Shown one piece after another: positions 18,106-28,142 of a stretch of DNA of 64,000 bases. Positions within the stretch are counted from its first letter, which is position 1. Each line of letters opens with the position of its first letter. The stretch is from contig JAPLVR010000003.1 in the NCBI GenBank assembly GCA_026397015.1, forward strand, positions 1 to 64,000, given 5' to 3'. The position numbers and the translations under genes are program-made. Source of the DNA: Candidatus Iainarchaeum sp. GTDB taxonomy: Archaea > Iainarchaeota > Iainarchaeia > Iainarchaeales > JAAZKV01. The notes under the pieces are model-generated. The model did no database searches, was not told where the DNA came from, and saw nothing but the letters and a program-made list of their open reading frames with translations.

Positions 18106-18136
18106 CTCTTTGTAATAGGGCAGCCGAACTAAATGT

Positions 18137-18433
18137 GTGGTAATTCGAGTGAACGTTTTTGCACAATTTTTCGAACCGAACTGGAAAAAACTCGGCTGGT
18201 TTTTCCTGGTTTTTCTGGTGGCACAAGTTTATTTTGCAATGATACTTGGTGCGGTGCCGAACATTTTAGCAAACTTTGTCGGTTTTGTTTTGAATCCTGC
18301 AACTGTTCTTATTGAATCGTTTGGCAGCGGCGTTGATTCACAATTAACGCAGCCGTTTGCCATAACTCTCAATGCCGCGTGGAACTATTTGATTGCCTGC
18401 GTTCTTGCAAATGAAACAAACCAAAAAAAGTAA
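18137..18433 (+). CDS. Small hydrophobic (membrane) protein
   Basis: GTG-start ORF; LGWFFLVFLVAQVYFAMILGAVPNILANFVGFVL. Confidence 0.55.
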   Translation: MVIRVNVFAQFFEPNWKKLGWFFLVFLVAQVYFAMILGAVPNILANFVGFVLNPATVLIESFGSGVDSQLTQPFAITLNAAWNYLIACVLANETNQKK

Positions 18434-18526
18434 CCGGACGGATGCAAGGCACGGCGGTTGAAGAATCCATTTAAAAGAATTATCTGGGAGAATTGGAATG
18501 GCAATTTGATTTTCGGGAGGATTTTG

Positions 18527-18745
18527 ATGGCATTTAGAATTGAACAAAAAAAAGCGGACTGCATAGGATGCGGCGCGTGCGCAGCTGTGGACCCTGCTGA
18601 TTGGAAGCTCGAAGGTGACAAAGCCGAACTTATCGGCTCGAAGAAGGAAAAGGACTTGTATGTCAAAATTGTAAAGGAAATTGGAGCAAACCAAGACGCG
18701 GCGGACTCGTGCCCGGTGAAGTGCATCGCGATAAAAAAAATTTAA
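18527..18745 (+). CDS. Ferredoxin, single [4Fe-4S]
   Basis: ADCIGCGACAAVDP...DSCPVKCIAI (CxxCxxC...CP). Confidence 0.9.
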   Translation: MAFRIEQKKADCIGCGACAAVDPADWKLEGDKAELIGSKKEKDLYVKIVKEIGANQDAADSCPVKCIAIKKI

Positions 18746-18780
18746 ACTCTTTCTAAAATAAAAAACTCAATTATTTTTTT

Positions 18781-19620
18781 TCAAATTTTTTCAAATGTTT
18801 TTTTCAGAAGCAGCGCGTCGCCCTCCAAATTCGGCGACTCGCAGATAATTATTCCCCTGCAATCAAATTCTTTCAGCGCCAAAAGGAGCGCTTTGTATTT
18901 GAAGTCGCTCTCATCCAAAAGCAGATGCCTTCGCTCCCCTTTTGCAGAATAATCTATTCCCGAAACATGACAATGAAGGTTTCCCAAAAAATTTTTTCCG
19001 AGGAATTTTTCGCTTTTCTCAAGCACCTGCCTAAACTCGCCCTCTGAATTGATTTTTCCGCCCGAACGGGCGTGGAGATGAGAAAAGTCGATGCATGGAA
19101 GCACACCTCCAATTTCTGATGAAAGAGAAAGTAATTCTTCAAGCGAGCCGAACTGGCTTGCTCTGCCGGTTGTTTCTGGCCGCAGAACAATTTTGTTCCC
19201 CGAGTTTTTCAAATCCGCCAAAATTAGGCCCAACTGTTCTTTTATGTTTGAATAAGTTTTTTCAGGCGAATCTTTCAAATAAAATCCTGCATGAAATGTA
19301 ATTGAAGAAGCGCCCGCGAAATTTGCGATTTTAGCGGCATTGGCAATTCTTTTTGCCGACGCTTCGATTTTTTCCCTTTCAACAGCATTCAAATTTATGA
19401 AATACTGCCCGTGGCATGTAAGGCGAACATTTTCCTCTTCGGAAATTCTTTTTGCATCTTTTGCCTTCGCCTCGCTTAAATTAACCGAATGCACAAACTC
19501 GAGCTCCATCGCGTCAAGGCCGAGCTCGCGCACCCTTTTAATCCCGCCTGCCGTGGAAGGTTCGCGCGCGGAAATCGGGATTCCCGCTGTGCCAAAAAGA
19601 AGCCTCTCTGCCTTCGCCAT
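18781..19620 (-). CDS. nfo: AP endonuclease IV-like (Nfo family TIM barrel)
   Basis: GTAGIP..., SITFHAGFYL..., VLRPETTGRASQFGSLEEL..., PCIDFSHLHARSGG. Confidence 0.8.
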   Translation of the reverse strand: MAKAERLLFGTAGIPISAREPSTAGGIKRVRELGLDAMELEFVHSVNLSEAKAKDAKRISEEENVRLTCHGQYFINLNAVEREKIEASAKRIANAAKIANFAGASSITFHAGFYLKDSPEKTYSNIKEQLGLILADLKNSGNKIVLRPETTGRASQFGSLEELLSLSSEIGGVLPCIDFSHLHARSGGKINSEGEFRQVLEKSEKFLGKNFLGNLHCHVSGIDYSAKGERRHLLLDESDFKYKALLLALKEFDCRGIIICESPNLEGDALLLKKTFEKI

Positions 19621-19727
19621 GAACGAACAAAGGAAGGTTTTGTTTTAAAAGATTGCGCACCTATTCCTTCTTATATTTTTCATAGCAAAAATTTTCTAAG
19701 AAAGAAAAGGCAGAATCTGCCGTAAGT

Positions 19728-21851
19728 ATGAAAGTGATTTTTTTGACCGAACACGAACACCACGAAAAAACTGGAAAATCAAGCGATGATTTTGTCGGCA
19801 GGATCCAAAAAAAAATAATTGACAATAAGAAAATGATACTGCTTTTGCTGGTAATTTTTATTCTTGCCTTCAGCATAAGGGCGCATCTTATGCGCTACGA
19901 GTACATATTTGAATTTGATTCGTATTATCACTTAAGGCTCGTTGGAGAACTTATACAGCACGGTCAAATACCTGCGAACGACCCGCTGGCATATTATCAG
20001 TTGGGGGGAGCGAAACCGCCCGGCTTCAGCCTTCTGTGGCCCATTTCATCCGCATTTTATCTGATTATTGGGTTTGGAAAGCCGTTCAGCAAAGATCTGC
20101 TACTTCTTTGCGCAAAGATGCTTCCGGCGCTTTTCGGCGCATTAATTTCGCTTGCGATGTATTGGCTCGGAAAGGAAGTTTACAATAAAAAAGCCGGTGT
20201 TGCAATGGCATTCATTGCCGCAACTGTTCCGGCATTTGTTTACAGAACCATGGCAGGCTTCTTCGAAGAGGATTCGCTTGGATTCCTGTGGATGGTAATC
20301 GGCTTCGTTTTCATGCTGCGCGCAACAAAATCCGAAAAAATAACAAAGCAGAGCATAATCAATTCGGTGCTCGCGGGAATTTTCTTCAGCATGATGGCGC
20401 TGACATGGACCCTTTACCTGCTTGTGCCCCTGATAATAACTCCCTACTTTATTTTCTCGCTGCTTATCCTCGCGACAAGGGAGTCAAAAGAAAAACTCAC
20501 TGCATTCATAGCGAATTTTGGAATAGGATACGTAATATTCAACATAGCAATATTGTTAATCGGCGGCAACTGGATTCAGAATGGAGTGAGTTATATCGCA
20601 AGGTTCATGCCCGACTTCATAGATCCGCTAATACTTCCTGCAATAATACTGATAGTAATAGGAACGATTTTATTGGCGTACCTGATTGAAAAAATGAAGG
20701 AAGACAACAGGCAAATCATGGGAACGGTTTTCGTTGTGCTGCTCTGGATAATCCTTTTGGGAACAGCCATGATATTCATTTTTGTAGGAGACATTTTAGA
20801 CAGAACTGCAATATCAAGCATGGTCGGCGAGGAGAGCACCGGAAAACAATTCTTCGGGCAGAAATACAATTCGCTCATAATTTTTCCCGCACTCGCATTA
20901 TTGCTCATTCCTGCAGGGATAATTTTTTCACGCAACAGGGAACGCCTGGGTTACGGAACTCTGATTATTTTCTTTTGGGTGCTCATAACTCTGATAATGG
21001 CTTACTATAAATTGAAATTCACATATTCGTTCGGGCTGCCAGTTGCGGCTGCGGCCGGCTTTGTGGTTTATTTTGTGTTTGAAATTATTGAACGCGCCGG
21101 AGCAGAAAAAAAAGTTGAATCAAAAATAATTGTCGTGGCACTGCTCTTCACCCTTCTTTTGAGCGTTGGCGCGGCTGCAATATTCGTCCCCGAATACAGG
21201 CCGACTCTTGACGAAGACCCGAAATGGAAGGAAGCGATAAACTGGATATCCGGAAATACGCCGCAGGACACAAAACTGTTCAACTGGTGGAATCAGGGCC
21301 ACATAATATCTTTCATTACTGGAAGAAAGGTTTCATCAGATAACAGGAATTATTCTGAAGAGGCAAACCGCGCAATGGCAGAATTCATTGTAACAGAAGA
21401 TGTCAATGAGGCATATCAAATCGTCGCAAAGGAAATCGGCGCCGATTATGTTGTCCTTGAATCAAGCATGATGCTGCAGGAAGCACAATTCTATTTTTAC
21501 AGCATAGGAAAGGTTGACACTTCCGATCCGGCGCTACAAAAATATTCTGCCGCCCCGGCAAACACATTCTCCTGTGTGTCTTCAGGCGACAGCATAAGTT
21601 GCCAGGGAAACACATTCTCCGCCCAGGATTTCAACAAGTTCCCTGAAAAATGGAACATGGTGCCGACAACATTCTATAACGGAAAAGAACCGATTTATCT
21701 GTACAAGGAAAACTTAACCCTTATTGCGCTGAACCGCGCAGTAAACAATTCGAACATCGCAAAGGTGTGGTTTAATAGCGATGATACGCGCGACAAATAT
21801 GAAGAAGTATTTTCAAACGGCAGCATAAAAATATTTAAAATAATAAAATAG
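19728..21851 (+). CDS. aglB: Oligosaccharyltransferase STT3/AglB
   Basis: RYEYIFEFDSYYHLRLVGEL, FFEEDSLGF, and WWNQGHIISFITGRKVSSDN (variant WWDYG); 707 aa, multi-TM N-terminus. Confidence 0.92.
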   Translation: MKVIFLTEHEHHEKTGKSSDDFVGRIQKKIIDNKKMILLLLVIFILAFSIRAHLMRYEYIFEFDSYYHLRLVGELIQHGQIPANDPLAYYQLGGAKPPGFSLLWPISSAFYLIIGFGKPFSKDLLLLCAKMLPALFGALISLAMYWLGKEVYNKKAGVAMAFIAATVPAFVYRTMAGFFEEDSLGFLWMVIGFVFMLRATKSEKITKQSIINSVLAGIFFSMMALTWTLYLLVPLIITPYFIFSLLILATRESKEKLTAFIANFGIGYVIFNIAILLIGGNWIQNGVSYIARFMPDFIDPLILPAIILIVIGTILLAYLIEKMKEDNRQIMGTVFVVLLWIILLGTAMIFIFVGDILDRTAISSMVGEESTGKQFFGQKYNSLIIFPALALLLIPAGIIFSRNRERLGYGTLIIFFWVLITLIMAYYKLKFTYSFGLPVAAAAGFVVYFVFEIIERAGAEKKVESKIIVVALLFTLLLSVGAAAIFVPEYRPTLDEDPKWKEAINWISGNTPQDTKLFNWWNQGHIISFITGRKVSSDNRNYSEEANRAMAEFIVTEDVNEAYQIVAKEIGADYVVLESSMMLQEAQFYFYSIGKVDTSDPALQKYSAAPANTFSCVSSGDSISCQGNTFSAQDFNKFPEKWNMVPTTFYNGKEPIYLYKENLTLIALNRAVNNSNIAKVWFNSDDTRDKYEEVFSNGSIKIFKIIK

Positions 21852-21904
21852 GCCGCCGCACCAAATATCATCAAAAATAAGACAAAAATTTCGGCGAAAA
21901 CCTC

Positions 21905-22606
21905 ATGGCAAACCTAGTAAAGCACGAACAAATTGGAATCACAGGTGCTGTAAAGTTCAAAAAAATAAGAAAGTATTTTAAGGAAAATGAATCTGCCGCA
22001 TTGACCATTCTTGATGTTGGAGGGACAACCATAAGCGCAAATGCCATAAAAGAAATATTCCCTAATGCAAAAATAACAATCGCGAACATAAACAAAAAGG
22101 ATTTGGGGCACGGAAAAGAGTTCGAAAGAACTCTTGTTGACTGTAACTCATTAGGCAAGATCAACAAAAAATTTGATATAATTTTCGCAAACGACCTAAT
22201 AGAACACCTCGAAGATCCCGACAAATTTGTTGAAGAGGCTGGCAAAGTTTGCAAAAATACACTTGTAATAACCACTCCCAATCTTGCCGCTTGGTACAAC
22301 CGCATATTCCTCCTTTTAGGTTTTGACCTTGCAAATTATAGTTCAAGCAGAGTTAGAGCTGGAAACCTGTTATTGGCAGAAATTGGCGCCCCGGGGCATA
22401 AAAGCGTTTTCACAAACAGAAGCTTAAAAAGGCTCCTTGAAAGACACGGTTTTGTTGTTAGAAAAATGGATTCATTCAGCTACCAAATGGATGGCCAGCT
22501 TGATGGAAGGGGCGGAATGCTACGAAGGACAATAAACTTTCTGCTTCCCAAAGGAATGCAGGAAGGAATAATCTGTTACGCAAAAAAAATTAAAGCTTTG
22601 AAATAA
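21905..22606 (+). CDS. SAM-dependent methyltransferase
   Basis: TILDVGGTTISANAIKEIFPNAKITIANIN...FDIIFANDLIEHLEDPDKFVEEAGKV. Confidence 0.8.
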   Translation: MANLVKHEQIGITGAVKFKKIRKYFKENESAALTILDVGGTTISANAIKEIFPNAKITIANINKKDLGHGKEFERTLVDCNSLGKINKKFDIIFANDLIEHLEDPDKFVEEAGKVCKNTLVITTPNLAAWYNRIFLLLGFDLANYSSSRVRAGNLLLAEIGAPGHKSVFTNRSLKRLLERHGFVVRKMDSFSYQMDGQLDGRGGMLRRTINFLLPKGMQEGIICYAKKIKALK

Positions 22607-22655
22607 TTAATGTTGTACCAATCCGTTTAAAACCAAAAAACCGGGAATCATCGTT

Positions 22656-23693
22656 ATGGACTCGCACATCACATATGTTTTAGTGCCGATCGTCTCGTTT
22701 CTTACAGCATACATTATAACTCCAAAAATAATTTCGATAATGAAAAAAAGAGGCATTGTTGGAAGGGATATGAATAAATTTGGCAAAGTAATGGTTGCCG
22801 AACTCGGCGGCGTCGGAATTTTCCTCGGATTCTCATTCGGCGCAATAACTGCAATATTTCTTTCAACATACCTTGAGAGCACACTCAATCTCACAGTATT
22901 CATGGCGGGAATGCTTACAATAATCCTTGTTGGTTTTATCGGAACTTTAGATGACATAATCGGATGGAAAAAGGGGATAAGGCAGTGGCAGCACGCCCTG
23001 TTTCCGATAGCTGCAGCGCTTCCACTAATGGCGGTGCAAATAAACGCAAACCCCATATCGATTCCTTTTTTAGGGCTGATGCCGCGGGAATTCCTGCTTC
23101 CGTTCGGGGCAGTAAGTTTCGGATTATTTTATTCGCTGATTCTTGTCCCAATCGGCGTTACCGGCGCCGCCAACGCCTCAAATATCCTAGCCGGATTAAA
23201 CGGGCTTGAAGCTGGCTTGGGCATTTTAATACTTGGGACGCTTGGGATTATTGCATTCCTTACGGGCAAAATTGAAGCGACAATTTTTGCGCTTTCAATG
23301 ATCGGCACATTGGCGGCATTTCTAATTTACAACTGGCATCCCGCCAAAATATTTGGGGGGGATGGCTTAACACTGACAACGGGAACGAGCATTGCGGTTG
23401 TTTCAATTCTCGGTGACATGGAAAAAATAGGCGTTGCGCTGATGGCATTGTTTTTTGTAGAACTTTATTTGAAGACCAAAACAAAATTTCAGGGAGAATC
23501 GTTTGGCGTGCCAAAAAAAAGCGGAATTCTCGAGGCACCTAAAAAAAAGCAAAGTTTGACACATTATTTCATGGCAATAAAGCCTGCAACCGAAAAACAG
23601 GTCGTCGTAAAAATGCTTCTGGCACAGGCGGCGATTTGCCTCGCAATACTTCTGCTGTTCTATTTAAATTCGATAAGAGTAATAATGATTTAA
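22656..23693 (+). CDS. UDP-GlcNAc:polyprenyl-P GlcNAc-1-P transferase (Alg7/GPT, MraY superfamily)
   Basis: VGRDMNKFGKVMVAELGGVGIFLGF, GTLDDIIGWKKGIRQWQ, GVTGAANASNILAGLNGLEAG, NWHPAKIFGGDGLTLTTG. Confidence 0.88.
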   Translation: MDSHITYVLVPIVSFLTAYIITPKIISIMKKRGIVGRDMNKFGKVMVAELGGVGIFLGFSFGAITAIFLSTYLESTLNLTVFMAGMLTIILVGFIGTLDDIIGWKKGIRQWQHALFPIAAALPLMAVQINANPISIPFLGLMPREFLLPFGAVSFGLFYSLILVPIGVTGAANASNILAGLNGLEAGLGILILGTLGIIAFLTGKIEATIFALSMIGTLAAFLIYNWHPAKIFGGDGLTLTTGTSIAVVSILGDMEKIGVALMALFFVELYLKTKTKFQGESFGVPKKSGILEAPKKKQSLTHYFMAIKPATEKQVVVKMLLAQAAICLAILLLFYLNSIRVIMI

Positions 23694-23721
23694 CAAGTAG
23701 TTTAGCAACTGAATTAAACGG

Positions 23722-24180
23722 GTGAAGAAATTGGTCAAAATTTGTTTGGTGGCGAGCGCAGGCGGGCACCTTAAGGAAATCCTTCAGCTAAAAAAATATT
23801 ATTCGAAAAAAAAACATTATTTTGTCACATTCAAAAGGGCCGATGGTGTAAGCCTCGCGAAAAAAGAGGCGGTGCATTTTGTGGAATGCCCGTCCAGAAA
23901 ACCGGCAAAATTTTTACTAAATTTTTCCCAAAGCCTGAAAATATTTCTAAAAGAAAAACCGGACATTATTATTTCAACCGGCGCGGATGCCGCGCTGGCA
24001 ACCTGCTGGATTGCAAAAACATTTGGAAAAAAAGTAATTTATATTGAGAGTTTTTGCAGACCGACAAAGCCAAGCGTCACAGGAAAGCTTGTTTATCCCA
24101 TAGCGGACCTTTTTATTTATCAATGGAAGGAAGTCGGCAAAAATTACCCAAAAGGAAAATATGGAGGAAGCATTTTTTGA
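23722..24180 (+). CDS. Alg14-like membrane-anchor subunit of UDP-GlcNAc transferase
   Basis: CLVASAGGHLKEILQLKKYY...DIIISTGADAALATCWIAKTFGKKVIYIESFCR. Confidence 0.85.
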   Translation: MKKLVKICLVASAGGHLKEILQLKKYYSKKKHYFVTFKRADGVSLAKKEAVHFVECPSRKPAKFLLNFSQSLKIFLKEKPDIIISTGADAALATCWIAKTFGKKVIYIESFCRPTKPSVTGKLVYPIADLFIYQWKEVGKNYPKGKYGGSIF

Positions 24181-24230
24181 AATTCTGAAAATTTGACAAA
24201 AATACGTTAAATGTGAAAAAAGGTGAAAAA

Positions 24231-24713
24231 ATGATTTTTGTAAGCGTTGGAACGCACGACCAGCAGTTCAACAGATTGCTTAAAGAAATTGACAAACTTG
24301 TTGAAAATAAAAAAATAAGCGAAAGCATTTTTGCACAAACAGGCAACTCAATTTACATTCCAAAAAAATTCAAACACAAAAAATTTCTCGGCCTCGAAGA
24401 ATTCGACAAAAACGTCAAGAAATGCGAGATATTCATAACCCATGCCGGCGAAGGCAACATAGGCACTGGGCTTCAGTATGAAAAAAGAATGATTGTTGTG
24501 CCGCGCCTTAAAAAGTTCGGGGAGCACACAAACGATCACCAGCTCGAACTCGCGGAAGCGATAGGCAAAGAAAAACAGGCGATTGTTTGCAACCCTGAAG
24601 GAATTGAAGCCGCGCTGAAAAAAATAAAAAAATTGAAGCCGAAAAAAACCGAACATGCAAAAAGAATAATCGCATTAATCGAGGAATTTGAAAAAAATAA
24701 TTTCAAAAAATAA
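24231..24713 (+). CDS. Alg13-like catalytic subunit (GT28 C-terminal)
   Basis: MIFVSVGTHDQQFNRLLKEID...IFITHAGEGNIGTGLQYEKRMIVVPRLKKFGEHTNDHQLELAE. Confidence 0.88.
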   Translation: MIFVSVGTHDQQFNRLLKEIDKLVENKKISESIFAQTGNSIYIPKKFKHKKFLGLEEFDKNVKKCEIFITHAGEGNIGTGLQYEKRMIVVPRLKKFGEHTNDHQLELAEAIGKEKQAIVCNPEGIEAALKKIKKLKPKKTEHAKRIIALIEEFEKNNFKK

Positions 24714-24738
24714 GCATAGACGGCTATCTGGTGAAAAA

Positions 24739-25632
24739 ATGGAAAAAGTTGAAAAAGGATTGACGTTCATTATTGCGACAAAAAACCAGGGCGCGAATAT
24801 TGAGGATGCTGTCGGCAGGTGTGCAAATCAAAATTATAAAGGAAAAATAGAAATAATTGTGAGCGATGACAACAGCACCGACGGCACACAAAAAATTGTG
24901 GAACGCATAGCCAAAACTAATTCACGCATCAAATATTTTAACACTAAGGGGACTGGCAGAGTGAAAGGGTTGAATTGGGCGATCAGCTCGGCGAAAACAG
25001 AATTCATCTGCCTTTCTGCAGGAGATATTTTTTATGAAAAGGATTTTGCAAAAACAATAATTTCTTATTTTAAAGACAATAAAACAGCTTTCGTCTCGCC
25101 TTTTTCCGAAACAGGAGGCAATGCGACGGTTTGGAGAAGGGAAGTGCTGGACGAATTAAAAGGGTTTGACGAGGAATTCAACGAAAAAGGAACCGGTTTC
25201 AGGGACGATACAGATTTGGCCTTCAGAGCTTTCGACAAAGGATATAACGGAATATTTACTTACAAAACCGCAAAATTCAAACATGAACACTCGCTGCAAA
25301 AAAACGATTTAATAAACAAAATAAAATACGGTTTCGCAAGGCTGAAGATACACCGATTTGATCCGCTGCTTTACAAGAAGCATCCCGAAAGGGCAAAAAA
25401 TTTTTTTGACATAAAAATAGGGTTCATAAGAAACCCATTGAAAGATTTCGAGGCGGCAACAGGACTGTGGAAAGGAAAATTCGATTTTAGTTCACCCCAG
25501 GGTGTTGTGCTGTTGAAAGGAAACTCCTTCCCGAAAAAAATTGCAATAATACCACTCGGGATTTGCTATGTTATTTGTGTAAAAGTTGTAAGGCTTTACG
25601 GCAGCATAAAATATGGAAAGCTTCTGATTTGA
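24739..25632 (+). CDS. Family 2 glycosyltransferase
   Basis: FIIATKNQGANIEDAVGRCANQNYKGKIEIIVSDDNSTDGTQKIVERI. Confidence 0.88.
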   Translation: MEKVEKGLTFIIATKNQGANIEDAVGRCANQNYKGKIEIIVSDDNSTDGTQKIVERIAKTNSRIKYFNTKGTGRVKGLNWAISSAKTEFICLSAGDIFYEKDFAKTIISYFKDNKTAFVSPFSETGGNATVWRREVLDELKGFDEEFNEKGTGFRDDTDLAFRAFDKGYNGIFTYKTAKFKHEHSLQKNDLINKIKYGFARLKIHRFDPLLYKKHPERAKNFFDIKIGFIRNPLKDFEAATGLWKGKFDFSSPQGVVLLKGNSFPKKIAIIPLGICYVICVKVVRLYGSIKYGKLLI

Positions 25633-25708
25633 TTGCCGCTACCAATGTACCATCACTGTTTATAAATAAGCCAATTATAATTCTATTAAATTTCATTCAA
25701 GCGAAAAA

Positions 25709-27166
25709 ATGGTGAAAAAAATGCGAATTTTGCTGTTGAACCCGCCGTTCATAAAAAAATTTTCAAGAACTTCCAGAAGCCCTGGCGTTTCAAAAGGGGG
25801 TTGTGTTTATTACCCGCTCTGGTTGGCTTATGCCGCCGGTGCGCTTGAAAAAACAAACCATGAAGTGCTTCTGCTGGATGCTTCGGGCGAAAACTTGCCA
25901 TTGGAAGAAACGCTCTCAAAAATAAAAAAATTCGACCCAGAAATGATAATAGTCGACACCGTAACGCCTTCTTTTGAAAATGACTCGAAAATTGTTGCGC
26001 AAATAAAAAAGGAAATTTCAAATGCGCTTGTTGTTTTTGTGGGCGACCACGTGAGCGTGCTTCCGAAAGAAAGCCTGAAAAAAAGCAAAGCAGATGCCGT
26101 TGCAATAAGGGAATATGATTTGATTCTGCTTGAACTGGCCGATGCGCTGGAAAACAACAAATCGCTTTCAAATGTAAAGGGAATCGCCTGGCGCAAGGGA
26201 AAAAAAATTATTCTGAACAAAGAAGCGGAACCGCCCAATGAAAAGCAGCTGGATTGGCTGCCGTTCGTTTCGCAGATTTACGCAAAACACCTGAAATTGA
26301 AAAATTATTTTTATCCCTCAGTACAATACCCTCAAGTCACAATTCTAACGGGAAGAGGCTGCCCGAACAGGTGCGCATTCTGCAAATGGCCGCAAACTTT
26401 CAGCAGCCACAATTACAGGAAAAGAAGCGTAAAAAGCGTTGTTGATGAATTCGAGTGGATTCAAAAAAATCTGCCGCAGATAAAGGAAGTGATGATTGAG
26501 GACGACACGCTTACGCAGGATAAACAAAGGACAATTGAATTGTGCAAAGCGCTTATTGAGAAAAAAATAAGGCTTCCCTGGAGCTGCAACGCGCGAGCGG
26601 ATGTTCCGCTTGAAGTTTTGCAGTGGATGAAAAAGGCAAAATGCAGGCTGATGTGCGTCGGAATTGAAAGCGCTGACCAGGAAATATTGAACAACATTCA
26701 CAAAGGAACAACCCCGCAGGGAATAAGGCAGTTCATGAAGGACTCAAAGAAAGCTGACATTTTGGTTCACGGCTGCTTCATGTTCGGAAACCAGGGAGAA
26801 ACAAAGGAAACAATAAGGAAAACCGCCGCATTCGCCCGCGAGTTAAACCCGGATACCGCACAATTCTTTCCTGTGATGGTTTATCCAGGAACGGAAACCT
26901 ACAAATGGGCAAAAAAGAAGGGCTACCTGAAGGCAAAAAAATGGGGCGACTGGCTAAATGAGGATGGAACACACAGGACGCTCCTAAGCAGACCGGGCTT
27001 GAGCGCGGAAAACCTCAATGAGCTTACCGACGAGTCGAGAAGGGCATTTTATGCACGGCCGAAATATGTTGTAGCAAAAACTGTTCAGGCAATGAAAAAT
27101 CCAAAAGAAATTCCGAGGCTGGCGAAAGGAAGCATCACATTTGCAAAGTACTTGTTAAAAAAATGA
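25709..27166 (+). CDS. B12-binding domain radical SAM protein
   Basis: N-terminal B12-binding-like domain; GRGCPNRCAFCKW (CxxxCxxC). Confidence 0.92.
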   Translation: MVKKMRILLLNPPFIKKFSRTSRSPGVSKGGCVYYPLWLAYAAGALEKTNHEVLLLDASGENLPLEETLSKIKKFDPEMIIVDTVTPSFENDSKIVAQIKKEISNALVVFVGDHVSVLPKESLKKSKADAVAIREYDLILLELADALENNKSLSNVKGIAWRKGKKIILNKEAEPPNEKQLDWLPFVSQIYAKHLKLKNYFYPSVQYPQVTILTGRGCPNRCAFCKWPQTFSSHNYRKRSVKSVVDEFEWIQKNLPQIKEVMIEDDTLTQDKQRTIELCKALIEKKIRLPWSCNARADVPLEVLQWMKKAKCRLMCVGIESADQEILNNIHKGTTPQGIRQFMKDSKKADILVHGCFMFGNQGETKETIRKTAAFARELNPDTAQFFPVMVYPGTETYKWAKKKGYLKAKKWGDWLNEDGTHRTLLSRPGLSAENLNELTDESRRAFYARPKYVVAKTVQAMKNPKEIPRLAKGSITFAKYLLKK

Positions 27167-27179
27167 TTCGGGGGAAAAA

Positions 27180-28142
27180 ATGCTCGCTTCAATAATAATT
27201 CCTGCGCATAATTCTGAAAAAACAATTTCAGGTTGCCTGAATTCACTCATAAACCAGCAAACGGAAAAAAAGTTTGAGATAATAATTGTTGATGACGGCA
27301 GTATCGATAGCACAGCAAAAGAAATAAAAAAAATAAAAAACACAAAAATAAAATATCTTTGCCAAAAAAACTCTGGACCGGCGAAAGCGAGAAACCTTGG
27401 CGCGAAAAAATCAAATGGGAACATAATTTTGTTCATCGATTCCGATTGCGTTGCCGAAAAAAACTGGCTTGAAGAAATGCTCAAGCCATTCAGCGACAAA
27501 AATGTTGCCGCAGTGCAAGGTGCTTACAAAACAAAACAAAAAGAATTTGCTGCGCAATTCTCGCAAATAGAAATAGAAGAAAGGTATGAAAGGATGGAAA
27601 AAGCAAAAAAATTGGATTGGGTTGGAAGCTATAGCGCGGCGTACAGAGCGGAAGTTTTCAGAAAAATGAACGGGTTTGATGAAAGTTTTCCAATTGCATC
27701 GGGTGAGGACCCTGAACTGAGTTACAAAATCAGCGAAAAAGGATACAAAATTTCGCTCAACTCGAAGGCAATCGTTTATCATTCCCACCCAAAAACGCTT
27801 TTACAATACCTAAAAACAAAATTTTTCAGGGCATATTACAGGCCAAGAATGTACTCCAAACACAAGGCAAAAATGATTAGCGATTCGTACACGCCGCAAA
27901 CCCTGAAACTACAAATCCTCTGCTTTTACGCATTGATTTTAGGAATCGTGTTAATTCCTTTTTCAGGCATCTGGGCATACATTGTGCTCTCATCAATCCT
28001 CGCGCACCTTTTGCTCGGAACAAATTTTTTTATTTTTGCGCTTAAAAAAAACTTTTTGGTCGCGGCTGCGAGCCCGACAGTTTTATTTCTGCGAAGTGTG
28101 GTCTTCGGAATTGGGCTTGTCTGGGGGAAATTGAATGGTTGA
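27180..28142 (+). CDS. Family 2 glycosyltransferase
   Basis: SIIIPAHNSEKTISGCLNSLINQ...IIIVDDGSIDSTAKEI; FIDSDCVAEKNWLEEM. Confidence 0.92.
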   Translation: MLASIIIPAHNSEKTISGCLNSLINQQTEKKFEIIIVDDGSIDSTAKEIKKIKNTKIKYLCQKNSGPAKARNLGAKKSNGNIILFIDSDCVAEKNWLEEMLKPFSDKNVAAVQGAYKTKQKEFAAQFSQIEIEERYERMEKAKKLDWVGSYSAAYRAEVFRKMNGFDESFPIASGEDPELSYKISEKGYKISLNSKAIVYHSHPKTLLQYLKTKFFRAYYRPRMYSKHKAKMISDSYTPQTLKLQILCFYALILGIVLIPFSGIWAYIVLSSILAHLLLGTNFFIFALKKNFLVAAASPTVLFLRSVVFGIGLVWGKLNG

